The notes beneath the pieces were generated by a model, which made no database searches, had not been told where the DNA came from, and worked only from the letters and a program-made list of their open reading frames with translations. A stretch of 64,000 nucleotides of DNA, taken from Candidatus Sumerlaea chitinivorans. GTDB taxonomy: Bacteria; Sumerlaeota; Sumerlaeia; Sumerlaeales; Sumerlaeaceae. Shown here in pieces: positions 17,310 to 26,093 of this stretch (positions are counted from its first letter, which is position 1; every line of letters starts with the position of its first letter). The stretch is taken from assembly GCA_003290465.1 (NCBI GenBank), contig CP030759.1:3103501-3167500 (forward strand), in the 5' to 3' direction. The translations under genes were made by a program, and so were the position numbers.

Positions 17310-19667
17310 ATGGGGCGTGTGACACGACGACGGGTTCTGCAGACCTCAGCAACCCTCTTGGCGGGTTGGTGTGCCCACCGCTTGGTGGGGCCTTTCTATG
17401 CGATTGCAGGCCCTCCACCTTGGGAGATTCCGCCGGCACTTTTGGCGGGAGAGGATGGCAAACTCCGCTTAGGACCCATGCTCCAAATTGGCGGCTCACG
17501 GAGCTATCTACCTCGGATCGCTGCCGCTTCTCAAGGTGGAGCGTGGTTGAGTTGGGTGGAACACCCTGCCGAACAAGAATTGCTTCGCATAGCGTTTTTT
17601 GATGGTGCAAAGATAGGTGTGCCGATCGACGTGGCGCCGATGCACCGCCGCGTGGGAAAGCCTGCGCTTGGCCTACTGAAAGGTGAACCGCTTCTGCTCT
17701 GGTGTGGGGTCGAGCGTGACGAGCCGCCCACCCTTTGGCTGGCCCGATGTCGCAGTGACGGTGCGGTGTTTGCCTCGCAAGTGGAGAGAGTTGAGCCGGG
17801 GGTGGCTGCCCCAGCGATGAGTATGTCGCCTGACGGCCAGGTTTGGCTGGCGTGGGAGCAGCGACCTACCGATACCTCACCGATTCAAGTGTGGGTGGCG
17901 CAACTAAACGGTACGAAACTTGAGCATGCGCGTCCGGTGACTCCGAAGCCCGGTGGCGACCAACGGCGACCAGCCATTCTCGCCTTGCCCCAGGGTCGGG
18001 TTTGGGTGGCTTGGGATGAAGCGACCAAAGAAGGAAGTGTAGAGATCCGCGCCGCACTGCTGCGCGCAGCTGCAGCCACTCCGCAAGTCTTTACGCTCAC
18101 CCGTGGTGGGCTCAATCTGGCCGCCTCCCTTGCGGGACGCGCGAATGGACCCGTGTGGCTGGCGTGGTACACGAACGTGTGGCCGGACGGTACTGTGGAT
18201 GTGCCTCGACGTGTCGAGGTGGCCGCATATTCCGAAGGGCGCTGGTGGCGTCCGACGGCAGGTGCGCCGCAAATTGAGAGAGACAGCCGAGGCGAAGTAC
18301 AGGGATTCGAGTTCCCACATTTGATGGTCGCCACGGGCGGCAGGCTTTGGCTTACGGGACGTGCCTCGCAGAATTTTTACGTCGTGACGCTCGAAGGCGA
18401 CCGGTGGAGTCCCATCTATCGCGTGCCGAAAGACGGATGGGGTGGACGAGGACAACATTTTTTATCGGCCGAGCTTGCCTCGGGCGATCTCATCACGGCG
18501 CGACGCGACCTGAGTCAGACAGTCGTGCAAACGTTCGCTCATTCTGAGAGTACTCCCCGGCGCATCTCCCTGAGTCCTCAACGTAGCCAACCGTCGGTCT
18601 CGATGAAGCTCGCCTCGCGCATCGATTTTGCACCCTATCGCGATTTTCATTTCTACTTTGGCGACATTCATGGGCATACCTCACTGAGCGACGGCACAGG
18701 CGACGTGGACGAGTACTACCGGATGCGCCGCGACGCCTACGAGCTCGACTTTGCCTCTCTCACTGATCATGACAATTTTGTGGGCAAGAAACTCTCACCC
18801 AGTGAGTGGGAAGAGATCAAAGAGATCACCGATCGCTTCAATCGATCTGGTGAATTTATTACGCTCTTTGGTCAGGAGTGGACGAGTCTGCGCGTGCCGC
18901 GAGGCGGGGGGCACATGAACGTGTATTCGACTCGGCGCGACATCCCACTTTTCGATCATACGGAAACCGCTTACGCGACAACGGCCCAACTGGTGGAGGC
19001 GGCTCGTTCATGGCAGGCGATTGCCATTCCCCACCACATTGGCTGGACGGGGACGGTTTGGGATGCGATGGCGCCCGACGTGACACCGTTGGTTGAAATC
19101 ATCTCGGTGCATGGAGCCCATGAGTTTATGGGCAACACTCCCATACCGCATCGCGGCGGGATGCGCGGCTATTTCGCGCAAGATGGTCTCGCGCGTGGGC
19201 TACGATTTGGCTTCATTGGCGGCACGGATTGTCACGGCCTTGCGTGGCAGCACGGCGAGTGCTGGAAACGCGATCCGTATCGAGGGGGGTGGGCAGGCGT
19301 ACTTGCGCGAGAGCTCACGCGTGACGCGATTTTCGAGGCATTGCGAAAACGGCGCTGCTTTGCCACCAGTGGCATCCGGATGCGCCTCGTATTCGAAATC
19401 AACGACCACCTCATGGGTGAGGAATTTACTTCGCAGGAGCCGGTGCGCGCCTTCGTGGACGTCAACAGCGAATCGCTGATTCGCTGGATTGAGATTGTGA
19501 AGAACAACGAAACCGTCTACCGCTTCGGAGGTGAAGGCCACCACTCCACCTTCCGCTGGGAGGATCCAAATCCCACTGCCGGCACATCGTGGTATTATCT
19601 TCGTGTCATTTGTCGCGACGATAACATGGCATGGTCGAGTCCGATCTGGGTGACGCGCCCCACGTAG
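17310..19667 (+). CDS. Tat-exported PHP-like DUF3604 protein with N-terminal propeller-like region
   Basis: A 785-residue exported protein, probably a metal-dependent phosphoesterase-like enzyme of unknown substrate. ATG 17310 is preferred over one at 17277 because TAGGAGA sits 7-8 nt upstream and the protein then opens with a twin-arginine signal ('MGRVTRRRVLQTSAT'). Residues about 50-430 look like a sialidase/propeller fold, with repeats such as 'QVWLAWEQ', 'RVWVAWDE', 'PVWLAWYT' and 'RLWLTGRA'. Residues about 445-780 match DUF3604: 'GDIHGHTSLSDG' (metal-binding His-x-His and Asp), 'SLTDHDNF', 'GQEWTS', 'IPHHIGWTG' and 'GGTDCHG'. These are PHP-type metal ligands. The Tat route implies export of a folded, metal-loaded protein. 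Confidence 0.82.
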   Translation: MGRVTRRRVLQTSATLLAGWCAHRLVGPFYAIAGPPPWEIPPALLAGEDGKLRLGPMLQIGGSRSYLPRIAAASQGGAWLSWVEHPAEQELLRIAFFDGAKIGVPIDVAPMHRRVGKPALGLLKGEPLLLWCGVERDEPPTLWLARCRSDGAVFASQVERVEPGVAAPAMSMSPDGQVWLAWEQRPTDTSPIQVWVAQLNGTKLEHARPVTPKPGGDQRRPAILALPQGRVWVAWDEATKEGSVEIRAALLRAAAATPQVFTLTRGGLNLAASLAGRANGPVWLAWYTNVWPDGTVDVPRRVEVAAYSEGRWWRPTAGAPQIERDSRGEVQGFEFPHLMVATGGRLWLTGRASQNFYVVTLEGDRWSPIYRVPKDGWGGRGQHFLSAELASGDLITARRDLSQTVVQTFAHSESTPRRISLSPQRSQPSVSMKLASRIDFAPYRDFHFYFGDIHGHTSLSDGTGDVDEYYRMRRDAYELDFASLTDHDNFVGKKLSPSEWEEIKEITDRFNRSGEFITLFGQEWTSLRVPRGGGHMNVYSTRRDIPLFDHTETAYATTAQLVEAARSWQAIAIPHHIGWTGTVWDAMAPDVTPLVEIISVHGAHEFMGNTPIPHRGGMRGYFAQDGLARGLRFGFIGGTDCHGLAWQHGECWKRDPYRGGWAGVLARELTRDAIFEALRKRRCFATSGIRMRLVFEINDHLMGEEFTSQEPVRAFVDVNSESLIRWIEIVKNNETVYRFGGEGHHSTFRWEDPNPTAGTSWYYLRVICRDDNMAWSSPIWVTRPT

Positions 19668-19942
19668 CTGCGCTGAGAGGATCCGCAAGGTTCTTGCTGC
19701 CGGAGGCTTTTAGGCTATTCGTAATCCATTGTGAGCGCGGCTAAGGGCTTTCCCGATACATAGCTGCAAACTTGTGGCTGTCGCAGATGTTTTTCAGGCT
19801 TGCCACGGGGTCACGTTGCTCCCCACGCTCAACGTCTTATGCGAGAAAGACTCAAACAACATTGCAAGAAAACGGCCAAGAAAGCCTTGCCCCGTTCCAC
19901 TGACGCACCAGCGGATTCTCACGTCTGGCAAGGAGTTCCCCG

Positions 19943-20737
19943 ATGTTTGTGAGAGTGCTGGTGATTGGCGACGTCATGGGCAAACCGGGCCGTGAGGCAG
20001 TGAAGCGCGTGGTCCCGCGTTGGCGCGCTGAGCAACGCGCCGATTTTATCATTGTGAATGGCGAGAACTGCGCCGGCGGCAAAGGCGTAAGCACCGACAC
20101 CATCCGCGAGATTCTGGACGCCGGCGTGGACGTGGTGACCACTGGCAATCATGTCTGGGACAACCGCGATGTTTTCAACTTCATCGACGACGAACCCAGA
20201 ATGATCCGCCCTGCAAATTACCCGTCCTACGAGCCAATTCCAGGAAAAGGCTACCTGATTGCGGACTGCCCGACGCTGGCATTGCGGGTGGGCGTGGTGA
20301 ACCTTCTCGGTCGAGTGTTCATGGAACCGGTCGAGTGTCCGTTCCATACGGCCGACCGTCTTCTGGAAGAAATCCGACGCGAGACACCGATTATCTTCGT
20401 TGATTTCCACGCCGAAGCAACGAGCGAAAAAATGGCCTTTGGGTGGCATCTCGACGGCCGCGTGAGCTGTGTGTACGGAACGCACACCCACGTGCCCACG
20501 GCGGACGAACGGATACTTCCCGGCGGCACGGCCTACATTACCGACATCGGAATGACGGGCGCACTGGATAGCGTCATTGGGGTCAAACCCGAACAAGTCA
20601 TCCAGCGTTTCCGCACCAACATGCCGATTCGCTGGGAGGTGGCAGAAAAGAACGTAGCTGTCTGCGGAATCCTTGTTACCGTGGACGCCGAGACGGGCAA
20701 AGCAGTTGCCATCGAGCGCATTCGCGAGAAACCGTGA
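19943..20737 (+). CDS. ymdB: YmdB-family metallophosphoesterase (TIGR00282)
   Basis: A 264-residue cytoplasmic dinuclear-metal phosphoesterase. The characterised Bacillus YmdB is a 2',3'-cyclic nucleotide phosphodiesterase affecting RNA turnover and multicellular behaviour. All expected ligands are visible: D10 ('VIGDVMG'), E41 and N42 ('NGENC'), N69 and H70 ('TGNHVWD'), H156 ('DFHAEATSEK'), H181 and H183 ('GTHTHVPTAD'). Length matches the family. AAGGAG lies just upstream of the ATG. In many genomes the gene sits beside rny (RNase Y); here it stands alone, facing the amidase gene. The family call is near certain; the substrate in this organism is inferred. Confidence 0.93.
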   Translation: MFVRVLVIGDVMGKPGREAVKRVVPRWRAEQRADFIIVNGENCAGGKGVSTDTIREILDAGVDVVTTGNHVWDNRDVFNFIDDEPRMIRPANYPSYEPIPGKGYLIADCPTLALRVGVVNLLGRVFMEPVECPFHTADRLLEEIRRETPIIFVDFHAEATSEKMAFGWHLDGRVSCVYGTHTHVPTADERILPGGTAYITDIGMTGALDSVIGVKPEQVIQRFRTNMPIRWEVAEKNVAVCGILVTVDAETGKAVAIERIREKP

Positions 20738-20754
20738 GTTCCATGCACAGAATT

Positions 20755-20797
20755 AAGGACCGATGGTGCCGTTCCGGACTCGACACCACCGGTCCTT
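20755..20797. terminator. Hairpin between convergent genes
   Basis: AAGGACCGATGGTG (20755-20768) pairs with CACCACCGGTCCTT (20784-20797): a 14-bp stem with one A-C mismatch and a 15-nt loop. It lies between the convergent ymdB and amidase genes. It lacks a strong U-tract on either side, so it is a possible bidirectional terminator. Confidence 0.45.
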
Positions 20798-20869
20798 CAT
20801 CGTGCACGTTGCAAGCGCGTTTTGTCGGACGCGGTGGCGTAGCCGGGTTGAGTCAGCTACGCCCGTCCG

Positions 20870-23800
20870 TTACTCCGTCAAAAATTCGGACAGTCCAACC
20901 GGTAGCGGCGTGTCGAAGAAAGTCAGTGCCGCGCTCATCACACTGTTGCGCGCAGTTGGCGACGTGATGGCCTCGAATGGGAATGCCAAGTAGATGAGCT
21001 TAGGTCCATTTGTTCCGCCATCGTACGCCACCGCCGCAACCGAGGAACTTCCCGAAGTGGAGTAAGTGATCTCGTCGAAGTAGAGATTCCCAGAAGCGGG
21101 CGAAGAGGCGCCTTTCTTCAGGTGGATGCTGTCGAACTTCACGTTAGGTCCCGTCACAAGGCCATCGCCCGTGCCTGCCCATTTCGTGGTGGGATCCACC
21201 CCAATTTGCCAACTGAGCTTTTGCCAGCCCGTGAAGTTAATCGTGAAATAGTCGCTGACAAACAGCTCACCGGTGCCTTCGCTGTCGCGAATGCAGAAAC
21301 GGACCTGATTGCTCGAGTTATCCCCATAGACCCACATTGAGACGGTAGCATTCGCAGGGAAAACCGGCTGGTTGGCATTGTACTCGCGGATGAACTGCCC
21401 CGTACCCCAGACATAGTAGAGTCGGCCAGAACCCGTGCCTTGGCGCACCGGCGAGCTGGCAAGAGTAAAGGACGAAGCCGGGTCCACGCCGGGATCCGTC
21501 GAGCCGCTCGCATTGGGGTCCCACCAGCCACTCACACTGTCGAGAGCATCGAGCAGCACAGTATTCACATTCGCGTAGCGGAGCACCGCCGTCGAGCCAT
21601 TGAGCGGCGAAATCACGTCGGGGCTTGGCACATCGTAAATTGAGGAGCCATTGTCGAACGAGAAGGAGAGGCCATGGAAGATGCTCCCTGTTACGCCCTC
21701 CACGTCGTACGTCCCGGCAGAATCTTGCACGTAGTCGGCCCTCAGGACGGAGTTGAAGAAGCTCGGTGCCACACTCAACCCGTCGAGTTCGTAACCGACC
21801 TCTGAGCCTGAGACGAGCAAGCGCCCGCCGCTGTTGAGATAATTCTGCACCGCTGTCCGCTCGTTTGCATCAAAGGTCTTATCTGCGCTCGACTCGCGGC
21901 CGAGGAGCCAAATCACTGTGTGGTAGTTCGAAAGGTTGATCTGACCATCGCGCACGGCCTCGTTGGAGCACGAATCGAAATCGCGCCCAAAGGCTTTGAT
22001 TGCCTGCGCATGCGCGATGACGTAGTCGTAGGTGTTCATACGCCACAAATATTGGCGCGCAAGAATGCCGGTGCTGTATGGGTCGGCCTCACTAACGTTC
22101 ATCGCGGCATCGCAGCGGTCGAACCCGTTGACGATCAAAATTGGGTTCGCACCATTTGCGTAACAGCTTACGGCCAGCGTTTCGGTCGGGAAGCTTTCGC
22201 CTCCGGCGTTTGTCGCGGTGACCCGGAAGTAATAGATCTGCCCGGGTGTCAAGCCGCTTATGACCGTTGAGGTCCCTGATACTGGGGTACCGTTGTCGAA
22301 GCCTTTACCGTTGGTGGACTTGTACACACGGTATCCCGTGGCAGCGTCCCCTAACAAGTTGTTTCCCGTGTTGTAGGGGGGTGCGTTCCAAGAGAGTGTG
22401 ACGCTGTTGGGGCCTGAACGCACCGCGCGGAAATTCGTCGGTGGCTCGGGCAAAAGTGTGGCCGACGGGAACGCCGAGGGATTGTACCAGTTAAAGAACT
22501 TCACAATGCCCTGATAGACGGCACGGGCACAGATCCGTCGGAACTCCGGATCCCGTAGCTTTGCGGCATCGGCGGGCGTGTCGTGGAACGCAATTTCAGT
22601 AAGGGCCGCGGGCATCTTGTTGTTGTAGGAAGGATTGAGCTCGCCGTACCAGTTTGTATGTTTGCCACGGTTGACCCAGCCCGAATCGTAGCCCGCACGG
22701 ATGTCGTTGATGAGTTCATCGTGGATGTAATTCCGCAGCTCGAGTCCACCCGCAACGCCGTCGAATGGCTGATCGTACCCGCCGCTTGCGTAGGCGTAGG
22801 TCTCGGTGCCTGTCCCGGGGTTAGGCGCGTTCGTGTGCCACGAGACGTAGATGCTGCGGTTCGATTCCCATGATTCGCATTCCCAGGATGCATAGCTTGG
22901 CATCGCGGTCACGGTATTGTAACTTGCCCAATCGCTTTTGCCCATGAAAGCAGCGTAGTAGCGTCCGGATTCTTCCCAACGTGGCTTCCCGCTTGTGGTC
23001 CCGCTGACGTTGTCGGCGATATCGCCCATGCCACCGCCGAATCGGACAGCATCCGCGATCACCCGATTTCCTGCTGTTGAGCTGAGGTTACTGATCACGA
23101 CCGACCCTGTGGCCGGGTTACTGCCTGCCTCGAAGTAATAGGTGCCAATGTATTTCCACGTGTAGCCGTCCTTGGTTTGGTCCTGCGTCCAGACCGTCGA
23201 ACCGCCGGCGTGGTTGACCGTAATTCTTGCGTCTGCAGTAGTCGTGCCAGCGCCAGACGGTCGGTACCACACGTAAACCGCATAGTATCCGGCGGCAGGG
23301 ATGTTTGGTGTGTAGGTGGCGGTGGCAGTGGGGGAGCCAGTCACGGTCGTTGCATATCTGTGATTTCCACCGTATGCGGATGAGATAGTCTCCAAAGTCC
23401 ACGTGCCGGTAAAGGTTGCTGCAGTGTTATCCACAATGACCATGTTGGTGTTCATGTCGCGCTCGCGGACGGTGTACACGCGCGCTCCCGCGTTCCACAA
23501 ATAGCGTACGAGGTACTGCAGCACCGCTTCGCCATTGCTATGGTCCTCGATCAGTCCGTTGGTATAGGATCGCTGCGTCGCCCACCGCCCCAAGGAAGAG
23601 TTGTAATACCAACCGTGTCCCGGGCTAAGGAAAACGGACGCTCCAGTTAGGGCGCCGGTGGGCTGGGGCTGCCCTTGCGCTGGGGGTTGACCGGCCTTAG
23701 GTGTGGTGTCCTTGGTTGCCGTGGTTTCTGATTTCACTTCAGGCTTCTCTGCAGGTTTTGGAGCCGGTTTTGCCAGTTGTGTGAGTGGGCGATAGGGCTC

Positions 23801-24274
23801 GCTGTCGCTCAGTCGGCCTACAAAAGTCATCGAGCGGATTTCTGGCAACTGGACGGCTAAACCAGCCATGAGTTCGGCATAAAGCTCGAGCTCCTCGTCG
23901 GTGAAACCCTCGCCAAAACTCTCCGGGGAGATGCTCAAGGAGATGGTGCAAGCGCCGTCGGCCACTTCCACGTTGTCCAGTGTCACCACTTTGGAAGAAA
24001 TGCTGCGGTAGCCGCGGGCAGCCTCTTCCTCTGTTGGCCCCGCAAATTGGGCCTGAAGGATGGTTTTTAGTTTTGCGGCTAAGGCCTGATCAGGTGACAA
24101 AGGTGCCCGTGTTGTGAGATTCGCGGCTGGCACCTCTCGTTCGATCCATACGGGGCCACCGTCTCGCATCACACAGACCTTTACTGTTTCGGCGAATGCT
24201 GTGCCACTCTGGAGCAGCAAAAGTATGAGCCCTAAGCGGCCAAAAACATGGCGGTAAACATGCAAACCCATCAT
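20870..24274 (-). CDS. Secreted N-acetylmuramoyl-L-alanine amidase-like protein with an inserted golvesin-like domain
   Basis: A 1134-residue exported zinc amidase-type protein, expected to cut the amide bond between MurNAc and L-Ala in peptidoglycan. It has a signal peptide (residues 1-28, 'LLLLQSGTAFA'). Residues about 30-165 resemble a GerMN-type domain; a Pro/Lys linker follows. Amidase_3 ligands are present but split: H220 ('LSPGHGWYY'), E243 ('LIEDHSNG'), H480 ('SWHTNAP') and catalytic E560 ('LTEIAFHD'). Between the second and third lies an about 130-residue golvesin-like domain (about 285-415: 'AAGYYAVYVWYRP' to 'RVIADAVRFGG'). After the amidase come an FN3 domain (about 607-695), a flavodoxin/GATase-like region ('ILIVNGFDR' to 'LLVSGSEVGYEL') and a C-terminal carbohydrate-binding-like jellyroll. 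Tandem Met codons leave the start uncertain by one residue. Confidence 0.85.
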   Translation of the reverse strand: MMGLHVYRHVFGRLGLILLLLQSGTAFAETVKVCVMRDGGPVWIEREVPAANLTTRAPLSPDQALAAKLKTILQAQFAGPTEEEAARGYRSISSKVVTLDNVEVADGACTISLSISPESFGEGFTDEELELYAELMAGLAVQLPEIRSMTFVGRLSDSEPYRPLTQLAKPAPKPAEKPEVKSETTATKDTTPKAGQPPAQGQPQPTGALTGASVFLSPGHGWYYNSSLGRWATQRSYTNGLIEDHSNGEAVLQYLVRYLWNAGARVYTVRERDMNTNMVIVDNTAATFTGTWTLETISSAYGGNHRYATTVTGSPTATATYTPNIPAAGYYAVYVWYRPSGAGTTTADARITVNHAGGSTVWTQDQTKDGYTWKYIGTYYFEAGSNPATGSVVISNLSSTAGNRVIADAVRFGGGMGDIADNVSGTTSGKPRWEESGRYYAAFMGKSDWASYNTVTAMPSYASWECESWESNRSIYVSWHTNAPNPGTGTETYAYASGGYDQPFDGVAGGLELRNYIHDELINDIRAGYDSGWVNRGKHTNWYGELNPSYNNKMPAALTEIAFHDTPADAAKLRDPEFRRICARAVYQGIVKFFNWYNPSAFPSATLLPEPPTNFRAVRSGPNSVTLSWNAPPYNTGNNLLGDAATGYRVYKSTNGKGFDNGTPVSGTSTVISGLTPGQIYYFRVTATNAGGESFPTETLAVSCYANGANPILIVNGFDRCDAAMNVSEADPYSTGILARQYLWRMNTYDYVIAHAQAIKAFGRDFDSCSNEAVRDGQINLSNYHTVIWLLGRESSADKTFDANERTAVQNYLNSGGRLLVSGSEVGYELDGLSVAPSFFNSVLRADYVQDSAGTYDVEGVTGSIFHGLSFSFDNGSSIYDVPSPDVISPLNGSTAVLRYANVNTVLLDALDSVSGWWDPNASGSTDPGVDPASSFTLASSPVRQGTGSGRLYYVWGTGQFIREYNANQPVFPANATVSMWVYGDNSSNQVRFCIRDSEGTGELFVSDYFTINFTGWQKLSWQIGVDPTTKWAGTGDGLVTGPNVKFDSIHLKKGASSPASGNLYFDEITYSTSGSSSVAAVAYDGGTNGPKLIYLAFPFEAITSPTARNSVMSAALTFFDTPLPVGLSEFLTE

Positions 24275-24400
24275 TGCTGTGTCCTACCCTCTCCACAATT
24301 GGGTCCCAGCGCAGTCTGACTGGTCTGGGATTCCCGACTTCCTTTGGAGTTTTTATAGGTCAAGGGGCGGTTCAAGGAAAACCGAACAAATTTTCGATGA

Positions 24401-24446
24401 AAAACGAAAGCAGCCTCCCCTGAGCCTCCATGCTGCTAAGGGAGGG
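24401..24446 (-). terminator. Possible terminator of the PBP4-like gene
   Basis: CCTCCC (24414-24419) can pair with GGGAGG (24440-24445), and AGCAGC (24408-24413) with GCTGCT (24432-24437). These are mutually exclusive pairings. On the minus strand the structure is followed by TTTCGTTTTTC, a plausible U-tract, 35-80 nt past the stop codon. Confidence 0.4.
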
Positions 24447-24480
24447 TGACAGAGTGGGGGACGCAGGTGGGTTTGGCCAC

Positions 24481-25995
24481 TTAATCCCGCGTGAGGGCCA
24501 CAGCGATCCGATCGATGAGCTGAATGACGCGTTGTCCATCGCGGCGGAAACCGTTCACGATGATGCTGTAGTAGCGCTCGCGTCCGCTGTCCGTTCGCAC
24601 GATTCCGGAGAGGGAGCGCACCTCATCAATGAGTCCGGTTTTTCCCATGATGAAGCGGGCACGCGTTCGCGTTTCCGTCGTTTCTTGGAAGCGACTCTTC
24701 AGCGAGCCGCGTTCGCCGCCTATGGGCAAACTCTCGCGCCAGTAAGTGCGATACGGGCCTTGATCCATAAAGCGAATCACTTCTACAAGTTGCCGGGGGG
24801 TCACGCGGTTGCGGTCCGCGAGGCCGGAGCCATCCACCATGCGATGGCCTTCGTGGTACAGTTGCTGCTTTCGGCAGAAGTCCATGACCACTCGGCAACC
24901 AGCGTCAAAACTTCCTTCCCCAAGCTTTGTGCGCCCCAGGTACTTGAGCAGGCAGTCTGCGTAAAAATTCTGACTGACAAGGTTAATGACCTTCACGATT
25001 TCTCGCAACGGAGGCGATTCGCGTTCGGCAATCAACACGCGTTTATAGCGGCGCTGCTCTGCGGGTGTTGGGCGAACGTGCTTGGGCTTGCCTTCCACCG
25101 TGATTCCTGCACTCGTGAGAACTTCATGAAATACCGTGGCAAAGTAAAGTGCTCCATCGTTGACGCTCGCACTGTCCTCTTTCGTGGTTCCCACGGTCAG
25201 CGTCCCTGTGGCTACGATGTCATTTGAACCAGCTTTCCGGAGATACCACCGCTCAGCGGAGCGGCCTTTCGCGACGACACGCACATGGTTGTGGAGCCGC
25301 ACGTACCGAGTGGGCGGGTTGAGGGTGACGTCGGCCAGATCGCCGGGCATCCGCTTCTCGGCCGACCAAAGCAGGTCCACGCAGTTATCGTTGAAAGCCA
25401 GCGCGGAGATCTCTGCCTCGTACCACTCTCCACGCTCGCCCGGATACCAAGTCGGATGGAAGTACTGGTCATCAAAAAGAGTGTCGTCTGCAAGAATCCG
25501 GCCGCGGATGCGGGTGATCCCCAGTGAGGTAAGTGTGTCTGCCCATCGGCGCAACGGAGCGGTCACGTCGCGTTTGTTCGGCTCAAAGCGCCCGGAGATT
25601 GTCGGATCGCCGCCGCCAACCACGTAAAGATTGCCCGGAAGTGTGGGAGTCGTGAGTGGCCCGTCTGTGTAAAGCTTGGTGACAAATCGGTGCTCGGGGC
25701 CAAGCAGGCTCAACCCTGCGGCAGTGGTTAAAAGCTTATTGTTCGATGCGGGTATCATCGGCTTTTCGCCATGGCGATTGACCAAGACCTCGCTCGTTTG
25801 GGCGTCCACCACATAAACGGCGACCGTGGCTTTGGGGTCAATTCCGCTTTGGGCAATAAGGGTTTCGATGTCGGAGGTAAGATCCGAGGCGAGTGCTCGG
25901 GCGCCACTGAGGGACAGTATCAACAGTAATACGATCACAATCAGTTCAGAAAGGCTCCGGGAAACCTCCCACTTACAGAATCTACGCTGACTCAT
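24481..25995 (-). CDS. dacB: D-alanyl-D-alanine carboxypeptidase/endopeptidase, PBP4 type (peptidase S13)
   Basis: A 504-residue periplasmic penicillin-binding protein that trims or cleaves peptidoglycan stem peptides. The ATG at 25995 is chosen because GGGAGGAG lies directly upstream; a TTG five codons earlier overlaps that site. It has an N-terminal signal peptide ('VIVLLLILSLSGARALA'). The three catalytic motifs are in order: SxxK as S84-N-N-K87 in 'PASNNKLLTTA', SxN as S341-Q-N343, and KTG at 452-454 in 'MGKTGLIDEV'. The large insertion between motifs one and two is typical of S13. It lies between an amidase and a VanY-like peptidase, all on the minus strand, suggesting a peptidoglycan-remodelling neighbourhood. 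Confidence 0.92.
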   Translation of the reverse strand: MSQRRFCKWEVSRSLSELIVIVLLLILSLSGARALASDLTSDIETLIAQSGIDPKATVAVYVVDAQTSEVLVNRHGEKPMIPASNNKLLTTAAGLSLLGPEHRFVTKLYTDGPLTTPTLPGNLYVVGGGDPTISGRFEPNKRDVTAPLRRWADTLTSLGITRIRGRILADDTLFDDQYFHPTWYPGERGEWYEAEISALAFNDNCVDLLWSAEKRMPGDLADVTLNPPTRYVRLHNHVRVVAKGRSAERWYLRKAGSNDIVATGTLTVGTTKEDSASVNDGALYFATVFHEVLTSAGITVEGKPKHVRPTPAEQRRYKRVLIAERESPPLREIVKVINLVSQNFYADCLLKYLGRTKLGEGSFDAGCRVVMDFCRKQQLYHEGHRMVDGSGLADRNRVTPRQLVEVIRFMDQGPYRTYWRESLPIGGERGSLKSRFQETTETRTRARFIMGKTGLIDEVRSLSGIVRTDSGRERYYSIIVNGFRRDGQRVIQLIDRIAVALTRD

Positions 25996-26093
25996 TGTCT
26001 CCTCCCACAAATTCGAAAGCGGCGTTCATGAAATGCAGGGCGTGCCCCCGCGGGACCACCGAGGTCGAAGCCGCAGAATTCCCACAACTCAGC

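Noticed and set aside
24430-25227. 265-codon plus-strand frame opposite the PBP4-like gene, and another at 25995-26771 opposite the VanY-like gene
   Set aside because: Both are mirrors of genes with complete catalytic motifs.
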